From: CF-118 sp035689345
GTDB lineage: Bacteria; Chloroflexota; Dormibacteria; Dormibacterales; Dormibacteraceae
DNA length: 64,000 nucleotides
Direction: 5' to 3'
Assembly (NCBI GenBank): GCA_035689345.1
Contig: DASSLR010000084.1
Coordinates: forward strand, 1-64,000
The notes under the pieces were generated by a model. The model did not search any database. It was not told the origin of the DNA and worked only from the letters and a program-made list of their open reading frames with translations. Each line of letters opens with the position of its first letter. The stretch's first letter is position 1. This document shows positions 16,241 through 24,650 of the stretch, in pieces. Made by a program: the position numbers and the translations under genes.

Positions 16241-16243
16241 GAT
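16238..16243 (+). promoter_or_regulatory. -10 box TAGGAT, metK
   Basis: TAGGAT overlaps the patatin stop. A start about 7 bases later would give a leader of about 90 bases, unlike the leaderless genes elsewhere. Confidence 0.45.
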
Positions 16244-16249
16244 TTCCCC

Positions 16250-16340
16250 GTCCCAGCGGTAAAAACCTGGCGCCTGGGGATCCGCGCAGACGGTCGCGAG
16301 GTCCTTGCCGGCGCGGGCGATTCAAAGGAGGACCTGCAAG
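16250..16340 (+). promoter_or_regulatory. Structured metK leader, riboswitch candidate
   Basis: CCCAG (16252-16256) pairs with CTGGG (16274-16278), enclosing a GGT-aaaa-ACC hairpin. Downstream, AGGTCCTTG (16299-16307) can pair with GGACCT (16330-16335) and partly with the AAGG of the ribosome-binding site aaaggagg (16324-16331), so this site could be masked. The position before a SAM synthetase suggests feedback by SAM, but I could not match it to a known SAM riboswitch class. Confidence 0.4.
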
Positions 16341-17483
16341 TTGTCAAGCCTTTTCACGTCGGAGTCGACCACAGAGGGCCACCCCGACAAGCTCGCCGAT
16401 CAGATCTCCGATGCGATCCTCGACGCCATCCTCGCCAAGGATCCGCTCGCGCGCGTCGCATGCGAAGCGATCGTCACGACCGGGCTGGCGATGGTCGTCG
16501 GCGAGATCACGACCGACTGCTACGTCGACATCCCGCGCATCGTCCGTCAGACCGCACGGGAGGTCGGATACACGCGGGCCAAGTACGGTTTCGACGCAGA
16601 GACGTGCGGCATCATCGTCAGCATCGACGAGCAATCGCCCGACATCGCGCAGGGCGTCGACGTGGGCGGGGCGGGCGACTCGGGCATGATGTTCGGCTTC
16701 GCGTGCGATGAGACCCCCGAGCTCATGCCGCTGCCGATCAGCCTCGCGCACCGCCTGGCGCGAAAGCTGGCGGAGGTCCGCAAGTCGAAAGCGCTGAACT
16801 ACCTGCGTCCCGACGGCAAGGTCCAGGTGACCGTCCGCTACGGCGATGACGGCAAGGCCGAGGCGGTGGACAACGTGGTGGTCTCCGCCCAGCATCACGA
16901 TGAGATCGACACCGAGCAATTGCGCTCCGACATCACCGAGCACGTGATCGAGGCGGTCATTCCGGCCCGGCTCCGGACAGACCAGACGCGCGCTTTCATC
17001 AACCCGACCGGCCGGTTCGTCATCGGCGGTCCCGTGGCCGACGCGGGCCTGACCGGGCGCAAGGTCATGGTCGACAGCTATGGCGGCTATGCGCGCCACG
17101 GCGGTGGATGCTTCTCCGGCAAAGATCCGACCAAGGTCGACCGCGCGGGCGCGTACGGAGCGCGCTACATCGCCAAGAACATCGTGGCCTCAGGTCTCGC
17201 GTCGCGCTGCGAGGTGCAGGTTTCCTACGCGATCGGCGTGGTCAAGCCGGTGGCGATCCGGATCGAGACTTTCGGGACCGGCCGTGCGCCAGACGCGAAG
17301 ATCGCGAGCGCGGTCAACAAGCTCTTCGACCTGAGCCCGCTCGGCATCATCAAGGAGCTCAACCTGCGCCGCCCGCTGTACCGGCAGACCGCGGTCTACG
17401 GCCACTTCGGCCGCACCGACATCGACGCTCCGTGGGAGTCGACATCTCGGGCCAAGGAGCTGGCGGAAGAGGTCGCGTCTTGA
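16341..17483 (+). CDS. metK: S-adenosylmethionine synthetase
   Basis: MetK makes SAM from ATP and methionine. The 380-residue protein has the N-terminal TSESTTEGHPDKLADQISD, the loop GAGDSGMMFGFACDET, and GGGCFSGKDPTKVDRAGAY. This is the standard family pattern, with Cys for Ala in GGGAFSGKD. TTG 16341 is chosen because it follows a strong ribosome-binding site (aaaggagg, nine-base spacing) and gives the expected N terminus; the open frame from 16305 adds unrelated residues. The stop overlaps the next start (TTGA). Confidence 0.95.
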   Translation: MSSLFTSESTTEGHPDKLADQISDAILDAILAKDPLARVACEAIVTTGLAMVVGEITTDCYVDIPRIVRQTAREVGYTRAKYGFDAETCGIIVSIDEQSPDIAQGVDVGGAGDSGMMFGFACDETPELMPLPISLAHRLARKLAEVRKSKALNYLRPDGKVQVTVRYGDDGKAEAVDNVVVSAQHHDEIDTEQLRSDITEHVIEAVIPARLRTDQTRAFINPTGRFVIGGPVADAGLTGRKVMVDSYGGYARHGGGCFSGKDPTKVDRAGAYGARYIAKNIVASGLASRCEVQVSYAIGVVKPVAIRIETFGTGRAPDAKIASAVNKLFDLSPLGIIKELNLRRPLYRQTAVYGHFGRTDIDAPWESTSRAKELAEEVAS

Positions 17484-18544
17484 CGCGGACGGTAGCCGTC
17501 ATTCCGGCCGGCGGCGCGGGAACGCGCCTGTGGCCGCGATCGCGACGCTCGACTCCGAAGCACGCCCTGCCTCTCGGGGGCGGAGGCCGGCCTCTCTTGC
17601 GCGACACGTACGACCGGCTGCGCCCGCTCGCGGACGAGATCTACGTCGTCACCGAGGCTCGCCAGCGCGAGATCATCGAGGCGGTGCTGCCCGAACTCGA
17701 CTCGGAGCACATGATCATCGAGCCCTCGGCTCGCGGCACCACCAACGCTTACGGTCTCGCCGTCCTCACCATCGCGAGAAAGCACCCGGACGCGGTCATG
17801 GTGGCCATGGCTTCGGACCACGTCGTCCGCGGCCAGGCGAAGATCGCGCGTGCGGTGCGGCTGGCGATCAGAGTCGCGAGCACGACCGAGAGCCTCGTCG
17901 CCTTCGGGCTCAAGCCCACGTTTCCGTCGACCGGTCTCGGCTACGTGCACGCGCCGCGAAGGGGCCCCGTGCCGGGGACGTTCCGGGTCGAGCGCTTCAC
18001 AGAGAAGCCGGACCTTCGAACTGCGAAGCGATTTCTGAAAGCGGGCGGCTACTACTGGAACCTGGCGTGGTTCGCGTGGCGGGTCGGGGTCTTCGCCGCG
18101 GAGCTGAAGCTGCACGCTCCGAGGCACGTCACCGTCCTCGAGAAAGTGGTGGCGGCGAGGCTTGCGGGCGACGAAGCGAAAGCCTCGCAGCTGTACGCGA
18201 AACTGCCCGTGGAGGTGGTCGACCGCAGCGTGATGGAGAAGACCGATCGCCTGGTGCTGGTGCCGGCCGACTTCGAGTGGGCCGACATCGGCAGCTGGGC
18301 CGAGCTAGGTGAGCGCGTGCACGCCGACGCGCGCGGGAACTCCGTGGAGGGCGAGGCCGTGCTCATCGACACGAATGACAGCCTTGTGTTCGGGTCGCGA
18401 CGCCTGGTCGCCGCGATCGGCCTCGAGGACATGATCATCGTCGACACCGAGGACGCCCTGCTGGTGTGTCCGCGCTCGCGCGCGCAGGACGTCAAGCTCG
18501 TCGTCGAGGCATTAAGGCGCTCAGGCAAAACCCGCTACCTTTAG
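17480..18544 (+). CDS. manC: Mannose-1-phosphate guanylyltransferase
   Basis: The 354-residue nucleotidyltransferase makes GDP-mannose from GTP and mannose 1-phosphate. The signature AGGAGTRLWPRSRRSTPKHAL is near residue 10, with ASDHVV, FTEKPD and the family's YYWNLAWFAW block. TTG 17480 overlaps the metK stop. It has the pyrophosphorylase domain only; the cupin isomerase domain fused in type II enzymes is encoded separately at 19989. The short-chain form and neighbouring phosphohexomutase support GDP-mannose supply. Confidence 0.88.
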   Translation: MTRTVAVIPAGGAGTRLWPRSRRSTPKHALPLGGGGRPLLRDTYDRLRPLADEIYVVTEARQREIIEAVLPELDSEHMIIEPSARGTTNAYGLAVLTIARKHPDAVMVAMASDHVVRGQAKIARAVRLAIRVASTTESLVAFGLKPTFPSTGLGYVHAPRRGPVPGTFRVERFTEKPDLRTAKRFLKAGGYYWNLAWFAWRVGVFAAELKLHAPRHVTVLEKVVAARLAGDEAKASQLYAKLPVEVVDRSVMEKTDRLVLVPADFEWADIGSWAELGERVHADARGNSVEGEAVLIDTNDSLVFGSRRLVAAIGLEDMIIVDTEDALLVCPRSRAQDVKLVVEALRRSGKTRYL

Positions 18545-18550
18545 GCGGTA

Positions 18551-19996
18551 TTGGCTTTGCCTGAGATCAAGTTCGGCACCGATGGGTGGCGCGGGATCAC
18601 CGGCGACGACTTCACTTACGCAAGCGTTCGGCGCGTCGCCAAGGGCGTGGCGGAATACATGAAGAGCCGCGCGAGCGAGCCCCTCGCGGTCGTCGGCTAC
18701 GACTGCCGTTTCGCATCCGAGGAGTTCGCCCGCCTGGCCGCGGACGTGTTCGCGGCGAACGGCGTGCGCAGCTTGATTTTCGACCGGCCGTCGCCGACGC
18801 AGGTCGCTTCGTGGACCGTCATCGACCGCAAGGCCACCGGCGCGATCGCCATCACCGCCAGCCACAACCCCTACCTGTTCAACGGCGTGAAGTACAAGCC
18901 GGAGACCGGGAGCTCCGCGCCGACCGAGGTGATCAAGGAGCTCGAGAAGCGCATCAACGCGCTCGGTGAGGTCGAGCCGCCGGACCGCGAGAAGGTCGAG
19001 TCGCTGGTCACCGTCTACGACCCGCGCGAGGCGTACTACAAGCAAGTTGGCAAGATCGTCGACCTTCAGCGCATCCGCGACGCAGGGCTCAAGGTCGTGC
19101 ACGAGACCATGCACGGCTCCGGATTCGGCTACGTGAAGGAGCTCATCGGGGGCGGCCGCACGTCGGTTGACGAGCTGCACGCCGATCGCAACCCGTTCTT
19201 CGGCGGGCACCCGCCCGAGCCCATCCCGCCCAACATCGATGAAGCGATCGCGGTGATGAAGAAGGGCGGCCACGACCTGTGCATCCTCACCGACGGTGAC
19301 GCGGACCGGGTCGGCATCATCGACGAGACCGGCCGCTTCATCAACCAGCTGCAGGTGTTTGCGCTGCTGGTGCTGCATCTGTTCGACGTCATGAAGATGA
19401 CCGGCGCCATCGTCAAGACCGTGAACATGACCGCGATGGTCGAACAGCTGGCCAAGCAGTTCAACACCGAGATCTATGAGGTCCCTGTCGGCTTCAAGTG
19501 GGTCGCCCCGAAGATGATGGAGACCAACGCCGTGATCGGCGGCGAGGAGTCAGGCGGCTTCGGCATCCGCGGCCACATCCCCGAGCGCGACGGCATCCTG
19601 GTCGGCCTGTTGTTCGCGGACATGATCGTGCGCCGCGGCAAGCCGCTTTCTCAGATCATGCTCGACCTCGAGAAGCGCGTCGGTCCGCACGCTTACGCGC
19701 GGCACGACATCCACCTCAATCGCGACACGTACGATCGCGACCGCAAGCGCATCACCGACCAGCTCGCCCAGCACCAGCCGAAGGAGATCGCCGGCGTGAA
19801 GGTCACGCGCGTGCGCGACGACGACGGCTTCAAGTTCTACCTCGAGGACGGCAGCTGGGTGCTGTTCCGCACGAGCGGCACCGAGGCGTTGATCCGGATC
19901 TACGCGGAGGCGCCCGACGCGGCCGCGGTCGAAGCGCGGCTGCACGCGATCGAAGACATAGTGGGCCTGAAGCGAGAAGCCCCCGCCCATGCCTGA
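18551..19996 (+). CDS. Phosphoglucomutase/phosphomannomutase
   Basis: This 481-residue alpha-D-phosphohexomutase interconverts hexose 6- and 1-phosphates. The active-site serine lies in TASHNPYLFNGVKYK, the metal loop is TDGDADRVGI, the sugar loop is GGEESGGFG, and the phosphate loop RTSGTEALIRIY is at the C terminus. The start is TTG 18551 (TTG 18557 would remove two residues). It follows the guanylyltransferase by seven bases and overlaps the cupin by eight, so one operon can produce mannose 1-phosphate for GDP-mannose. Confidence 0.92.
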   Translation: MALPEIKFGTDGWRGITGDDFTYASVRRVAKGVAEYMKSRASEPLAVVGYDCRFASEEFARLAADVFAANGVRSLIFDRPSPTQVASWTVIDRKATGAIAITASHNPYLFNGVKYKPETGSSAPTEVIKELEKRINALGEVEPPDREKVESLVTVYDPREAYYKQVGKIVDLQRIRDAGLKVVHETMHGSGFGYVKELIGGGRTSVDELHADRNPFFGGHPPEPIPPNIDEAIAVMKKGGHDLCILTDGDADRVGIIDETGRFINQLQVFALLVLHLFDVMKMTGAIVKTVNMTAMVEQLAKQFNTEIYEVPVGFKWVAPKMMETNAVIGGEESGGFGIRGHIPERDGILVGLLFADMIVRRGKPLSQIMLDLEKRVGPHAYARHDIHLNRDTYDRDRKRITDQLAQHQPKEIAGVKVTRVRDDDGFKFYLEDGSWVLFRTSGTEALIRIYAEAPDAAAVEARLHAIEDIVGLKREAPAHA

Positions 19997-20369
19997 GCTC
20001 CCGGCCGTGCACAGGGCCGAGGAGACTTTGGTCGAGAAGCCCTGGGGCTACGAGGTGCGCTGGGCGATCACAGAGCGCTACGTCGGCAAGATCCTGCACG
20101 TGCGCAAGGGCGAGGCTCTGTCCTTGCAGTATCACGAGCGCAAGGACGAGTGGCTGCTCATCACGCGCGGCACGGTTGACGTCGAGCTCGGAGTGGAGGA
20201 CGGGGAGCTCAAGACGCACCGCATGCGAGAGGGCGACTCGGTGCATCTGCAGGCACTCACTCGGCACCGCATCACGGCCGTCGAAGACACCGACATCTAC
20301 GAGGTTTCGACGCCCGAGATCGAGGATGTCGTCCGGCTCGAAGATCGCTACGGCAGGGCCGGAACGTAG
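19989..20369 (+). CDS. Mannose-6-phosphate isomerase-like cupin
   Basis: The 126-residue single cupin starts with an EKPWGYEVRWAITERYVGK block and contains LSLQYHERKDEWLLITRG, which is the C-terminal isomerase half of type II phosphomannose isomerase/GMP enzymes. It would convert fructose 6-phosphate and mannose 6-phosphate. The metal ligands (His, Glu and a later His in TRHRI) are present. It overlaps the end of the phosphohexomutase gene. Confidence 0.8.
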   Translation: MPELPAVHRAEETLVEKPWGYEVRWAITERYVGKILHVRKGEALSLQYHERKDEWLLITRGTVDVELGVEDGELKTHRMREGDSVHLQALTRHRITAVEDTDIYEVSTPEIEDVVRLEDRYGRAGT

Positions 20370-20379
20370 CTCCGCCAGC

Positions 20380-20385
20380 TAGACT
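20380..20385 (+). promoter_or_regulatory. -10 box TAGACT, membrane protein gene
   Basis: TAGACTCG lies ten bases before ATG 20396. The same eight bases precede both TAP-like hydrolase genes. Confidence 0.5.
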
Positions 20386-20395
20386 CGCTTAGCCG

Positions 20396-21229
20396 ATGAA
20401 GACCCCGCCAGGTCATCGCGAGGCGCCCGCGCGTGCGATCGTCGTCGTCGAAGGCGAGCGCGATCGACGATTTCTCGTCTTCGGTGGCGTCGTGCTCGTC
20501 GCCATCGCGCTCGGTTTCAAGTCGGACCTGTGGGCCGAGAACCAGGTCTGGGTGCTTGGGCTCGGCCTTATCGTGGTGGCGTCCCCGGTCCTTCTCGGCT
20601 ACCTGCGCAACGCGGGCGAGCCGCCCGCCGTCGAGCACTACATCCCGGTGGCTCTCGGTGCGATCACCCTGGCCGGGCTGGCCTCGTCGCCGATCTTCAA
20701 CCTGCAGCTCTGGCAGTTCGCGGGCCTCAGCGTGCTGTTCGGTATCGGCTTCGTGGTCGCGGGACGCCTGGACTACCTGCGCATACACGGTTCGGAGAAG
20801 CGTGGCCACGTCGTGCTGCAGGAGGCGATCCTCATCGCGTTCCTGGCGGGGGTCTACGTCGTCATCGTCACGCTGCAGTTCAACGCGATCCTGCAGCTGC
20901 TCTGGATCCTGACCATCACTTTCCTCGCGTCGTACCGCAGCTTCCGCATCAACGGCACACCCATCGCACCGAGCCGCGCGTTCATCTTCGCCGTCTTCGT
21001 GGCGCAGGTCGTGACCTTCCTCGCCTGGGCGGTGATAGCTCTCGAGCGCTATCTCGTGCTGAACGAGGGCACCTTCGCGGTGATGCTGCTGTTCGCGTGG
21101 TACATCAACCGCGGCCTGGTCCGGCACACCGTCGAGGACAGCTTCACGCGACACGTGGTGCTGGAGTACGTGGCGTTCGCGGCGGTGCTGGTCTACCTGT
21201 TCGTTTCGAACTACCAGGCGGGCCGCTGA
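20396..21229 (+). CDS. Polytopic membrane protein, unknown
   Basis: The 277-residue protein has a 25-residue polar N terminus, then about seven or eight hydrophobic segments running to the C-terminal end (VLVYLFVSNYQAGR). No transporter or enzyme motif was recognised. It starts a new transcription unit, since a -10 box lies ten bases upstream, and its stop overlaps the next gene in a CTGA junction. The neighbour is a soluble protein of unknown function, so the pair may act together. Confidence 0.75.
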   Translation: MKTPPGHREAPARAIVVVEGERDRRFLVFGGVVLVAIALGFKSDLWAENQVWVLGLGLIVVASPVLLGYLRNAGEPPAVEHYIPVALGAITLAGLASSPIFNLQLWQFAGLSVLFGIGFVVAGRLDYLRIHGSEKRGHVVLQEAILIAFLAGVYVVIVTLQFNAILQLLWILTITFLASYRSFRINGTPIAPSRAFIFAVFVAQVVTFLAWAVIALERYLVLNEGTFAVMLLFAWYINRGLVRHTVEDSFTRHVVLEYVAFAAVLVYLFVSNYQAGR

Positions 21230-21765
21230 CGTTCGGCCGCCGAGGTCCTAAGTATCGCGGCGAGGACTTCACGCTACGGATCGAGTCGGACATTCGCGAG
21301 ATCTGCTGGCTGGTCATCGACCGCAACGGTGTCGAGCGCAGGTTGGAAGGCGAGCGGATCGGGAAGAGGTGGGAGGGAATCGGCGTGCACCTTCCGCTCC
21401 AGATCGACCCCGCGGACGTGCCTCAAATCGTTCGCGACCTCGAGACCGCCCTCAGCGCGCTGCGCATCGGCTTTGTCATCACTCGCACCGTCGCCCGCGA
21501 TGCGGTGCCCGAAACCGAGCAGCAAGCTGCGATTGCTGAGCTGAACGAGATGGGCTTCGACGTCGAGCGGTCAGCTGACCTGAGACAGATCAGCACCACA
21601 TGGAAACCGGGGGCGCGGCGCCCCGCCAACGCGAAAGCCGCTGCGGAAATGGCCCAGCGCATGCAGCAGTTGATCCGAAGTCTCAGCGGGTCGAGGCCTC
21701 GAGTCGAGCTCCTCGCGAGGTCGAAGGAGTTTGCTACCGACTACGAGGACTACATCCCGAGGTAG
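21226..21765 (+). CDS. Hypothetical protein (CTG start proposed)
   Basis: The 179-residue soluble protein has a mixed N-terminal half (EICWLVIDRNGVERRLEGE) and a more helical C-terminal half with a basic linker (KPGARRPANAKAAAEMAQR). No family was recognised. The conserved-looking frame has no ATG, GTG or TTG near its beginning; the first option is CTG 21226, which overlaps the TGA of the preceding gene as CTGA. A TTG only at 21341 would lose 38 residues. The frame ends 16 bases inside the convergent livF. Confidence 0.6.
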   Translation: MTFGRRGPKYRGEDFTLRIESDIREICWLVIDRNGVERRLEGERIGKRWEGIGVHLPLQIDPADVPQIVRDLETALSALRIGFVITRTVARDAVPETEQQAAIAELNEMGFDVERSADLRQISTTWKPGARRPANAKAAAEMAQRMQQLIRSLSGSRPRVELLARSKEFATDYEDYIPR

Positions 21766-22460
21766 GCCTTCTGCACCTCCTCGGACGCCAGCAGCTCCCG
21801 GCCTGAGCCGGTGTTGACGATCGATCCCGTCTCGAGCACGTAACCGCGGTGCGCCACCTCCAGTGCCTTGTGCGCGTTCTGCTCCACGAGCAGCACGGTG
21901 GTGCCCTGGGAGTTGATCTCGCGAACGATGGTGAAGATCGTCTCGACCAGGATGGGCGCCAGTCCCAGCGAAGGCTCGTCGAGCATCAACACCTTCGGCC
22001 GCGCCATCAGGGCCCGGCCCATGGCCAGCATCTGCTGCTCGCCACCTGAGAGCGTGCCCGCGATCTGCGTGCGCCGCTCCTTGAGACGCGGAAACAGGGT
22101 GAAGACCCGCTCCATGTCCGACGCGATGCCAGGCTTGTCGTTGCGCGAATAAGCACCCATGAAGAGGTTGTCCTCCACGGTCATGCGGGCAAACAGTCGC
22201 CGGCCTTCAGGCGACTGGCAGATGCCCAGCTCGACGATCTTTGCGGGACCGGTTTGTGTGATGTCGCGGCCGTCGAACGTGATCTTTCCGGACTGCGGAT
22301 GCATCAGGCCGGAGATCGTGCGCAGCGTCGTGGTCTTGCCGGCGCCGTTGGAGCCGATCAGCGACACGACCTCGCCCTTGTTGACCGCGATCGACAACTT
22401 GCGCAGCGCCTGAATACGCCCGTAGAAGGCATCGACGCCGTCGAGCTCGAGAAGAGCCAT
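21750..22460 (-). CDS. livF: Branched-chain amino acid ABC ATPase LivF
   Basis: This 236-residue ATPase energises a leucine/isoleucine/valine-type importer. It has Walker A GSNGAGKTT, signature LSGGEQQ, Walker B VLMLDEPSLGL and the LivF-type ICQSPEGRRLFARMTVEDNL block. It is the last gene of a minus-strand liv cluster and is separated from livG by 178 bases. The substrate may be amino acids or amides (the family includes urea and amide importers); the sequence does not decide. Confidence 0.93.
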   Translation of the reverse strand: MALLELDGVDAFYGRIQALRKLSIAVNKGEVVSLIGSNGAGKTTTLRTISGLMHPQSGKITFDGRDITQTGPAKIVELGICQSPEGRRLFARMTVEDNLFMGAYSRNDKPGIASDMERVFTLFPRLKERRTQIAGTLSGGEQQMLAMGRALMARPKVLMLDEPSLGLAPILVETIFTIVREINSQGTTVLLVEQNAHKALEVAHRGYVLETGSIVNTGSGRELLASEEVQKAYLGM

Positions 22461-22638
22461 CTAGCAGCCTGGCGGAGGAGGATTCGACGGATCTTCGGCG
22501 CCCATGCGGGCCATCTGCGTCGTTGCCGCCTCCGCTCCTCGTTTACATATGACGATATGCGCACTCCGGTGCTCGGCGGCGCCTAGCATCTGGCCCGCCT
22601 GTGCACCGAATCTTCCGCCGATCCCCTCCGCCATGCTG
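22461..22638. other. livG-livF intergenic spacer
   Basis: The 178-base gap is unusual in an otherwise overlapping liv cluster. It holds the near-palindrome CATATGACGATATG at about 22546-22559, which could be an operator or a minus-strand promoter for livF, and distant complementary GC-rich arms (GGCGGAGG at about 22472, CCTCCGCC at about 22625). No gene is apparent. Confidence 0.45.
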
Positions 22639-23415
22639 CTACGCCGACTTACCGAGATAGGCCTCGACGACGCGTGGGTCCTTGCGCACCTCTTCCGGCG
22701 CGCCCTCGGCGATCTTCTCGCCATGGTCGAGCACGACGATGCGTTCCGAGATGCCCATGACCAGCTTCATGTCGTGCTCGATGAGCCAGACCGTGATGCC
22801 GCGGTCGAGGATCTTGTGCACGAGCGACATCAGCTCAACCTTCTCCTGCGGGGTGAAGCCGGCGGCGGGTTCGTCGAGCAGCAGCAGCTTCGGCTCGGTG
22901 GCCAGCGCGCGAGCGATTTCCAGCCGGCGCTGCTGGCCGTACGGCAGGTTGCGCGCGTACTGGTGCGCCTGCCGGGAGATGCCGACGAAGCGAAGGAGCT
23001 CCATCGCCTCCTCGGAAACCCGATTCTCCTCACGCCGCTCCGCCGGCAGCTTGAACAGCCCGTCCCACAACTTCGCGTGCATGCGCACGTGCCGCCCGAC
23101 GCGCACGTTGTCGATGCAAGTCATGTAATCGAAGAGCCGGATGTTCTGGAACGTGCGGGCGATGCCGAGCCGGGCCACCTCGTGCGGCTTCGAGCCCGTG
23201 ATGTCACGGCCGTCGAAAACCACGTGGCCGCTCGTCGGTTTGAAGAGGCCCGTGACGTTGTTGAAGAGCGTCGTCTTGCCCGCGCCGTTGGGACCGATCA
23301 GCGCAAAGATCTCACCGCGCTTGATCGACAGGCTGACGTCATCGACAGCGACCAGGCCGCCGAAGCGCTTGGTGACGTTGTGCAGGACCAGGACGTTGTC
23401 GTCGAGGGCGCTCAT
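22639..23415 (-). CDS. livG: Branched-chain amino acid ABC ATPase LivG
   Basis: This second ATPase of the importer has 258 residues, Walker A GPNGAGKTT, ARTFQNIRLFDYMT typical of LivG, a degenerate signature LPYGQQRRLE (common in LivG) and Walker B LLLLDEPAAGF. It overlaps livM by four bases. The product pairs with LivF at the cytoplasmic face of the LivHM channel. Confidence 0.93.
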   Translation of the reverse strand: MSALDDNVLVLHNVTKRFGGLVAVDDVSLSIKRGEIFALIGPNGAGKTTLFNNVTGLFKPTSGHVVFDGRDITGSKPHEVARLGIARTFQNIRLFDYMTCIDNVRVGRHVRMHAKLWDGLFKLPAERREENRVSEEAMELLRFVGISRQAHQYARNLPYGQQRRLEIARALATEPKLLLLDEPAAGFTPQEKVELMSLVHKILDRGITVWLIEHDMKLVMGISERIVVLDHGEKIAEGAPEEVRKDPRVVEAYLGKSA

Positions 23416-24650
23416 CCTGCGTGGGCCTGCTCGATCGCGGCTTCGTCTTCCTGGCCCAGCGCGTGCTTGAGCTCCTGCTCGCGCACGCGGCTCGGGAAGA
23501 TGCCCTGCGGGCGCAGCAGCATCATGACGACGAGGATCAGGCCGAACAACAAGAGCGTGACGTTCTGTGTCTCCGTGGCGAGGCCGGGCCAGTCGCCGTT
23601 GCGATCGTTCAGGGAGGAGAGGCCGACCGTGCTGGCGAGAGATTCCACGGCAGGCGGTAGCAGCGGCAAGAACCAGTGGAGGATGAAGTAAATGACAAAG
23701 GCCCCCACGATCACGCCCGGAACGTTACCCATGCCGCCGAGCACGATCATCACGAGCACGGTGATCGACACGATGAACAGGAACTCGTCGGGGCTGACCA
23801 GGCCGAAGCTCGCGCCGTAGTAGGCGCCGGCGAAGCCGCTGAAGGAAGCGCCGATGCCGAACGCCAGCAGCTTGGTCGTCACGGTGTTGATCCCCATCGC
23901 GGCGGCGGCCACTTCGTCTTCCCGGATCGCCATCCACGCCCTGCCGAGACGCGACCGCTGCAGGTTGTTGACGAGGATCACGGCGATGAAAACGAGCACG
24001 AAGATCAACACGTAGTAGGCGATGGGATCGAAGCTGAAATCGTACGGCGCGGTGATGGCGACGCTGTTTGCTCCCGCCCATGGGCCCGTGATCCAGCCCG
24101 GCAGCGTCGGCTGATCGATGCCGCCGATGGCGTTGATGCCTCCGGTCCACTGGTCGAGGTTGTAGAAGATGTTGGGCACGATCTCCCCGAAGCCCAGCGT
24201 GACGATGGCGAGATAGTCACCGCGCAGGCGGAGGGTGGGGAACCCGAGGACGGCTCCGAAGGCGGCGGCGACGAAGAGGCCGACGAACATCATCAGCCAG
24301 AACGGCAGGTGGTACGCATGGTGGGCCGGCGACGCGGCCAGCTGCTCGGAGGCGAACAGCGCATACGTGTACGCGCCGATGGCAAAGAAGGCCGCGTAGC
24401 CCAGGTCGAGGAGGCCGGCGAACCCCACCACGACGTTGAGACCAATCGCCAGGAGGACGAACGTTCCGGCATGTCCGGCCAGCGAGACGTAGTAAGTGCT
24501 GCCGTCGCTCGCAAACATCGTTGCCATTGGAAACACGAGGGCAACGAGGAGCAGCACTCCGTAGATGGCCGTGTCGCGGTCGCGGATACGCTCGCGGAGG
24601 TGGAGGCGGGTCCAGATCGAGCCCTGGCGCGCGGCGATCCTGTTCCTCAT
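23412..24650 (-). CDS. livM: Branched-chain amino acid ABC permease LivM
   Basis: The 412-residue permease has an N-terminal charged segment (residues 1-30) and about ten membrane segments, with the family motif GLLDLGYAAFFAIGAYTYA and the ATPase-contact loop SRLGRAWMAIREDEVAAAAMG. It forms the transmembrane channel with LivH. It overlaps livH and livG by four bases each, so translation is coupled. Confidence 0.93.
   Translation of the reverse strand: MRNRIAARQGSIWTRLHLRERIRDRDTAIYGVLLLVALVFPMATMFASDGSTYYVSLAGHAGTFVLLAIGLNVVVGFAGLLDLGYAAFFAIGAYTYALFASEQLAASPAHHAYHLPFWLMMFVGLFVAAAFGAVLGFPTLRLRGDYLAIVTLGFGEIVPNIFYNLDQWTGGINAIGGIDQPTLPGWITGPWAGANSVAITAPYDFSFDPIAYYVLIFVLVFIAVILVNNLQRSRLGRAWMAIREDEVAAAAMGINTVTTKLLAFGIGASFSGFAGAYYGASFGLVSPDEFLFIVSITVLVMIVLGGMGNVPGVIVGAFVIYFILHWFLPLLPPAVESLASTVGLSSLNDRNGDWPGLATETQNVTLLLFGLILVVMMLLRPQGIFPSRVREQELKHALGQEDEAAIEQAHAG

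Noticed and set aside
16250..16340. Known SAM riboswitch upstream of metK
   Set aside because: I could not recognise the conserved core of SAM-I/IV, II or III by eye, so the leader is reported only as a candidate.
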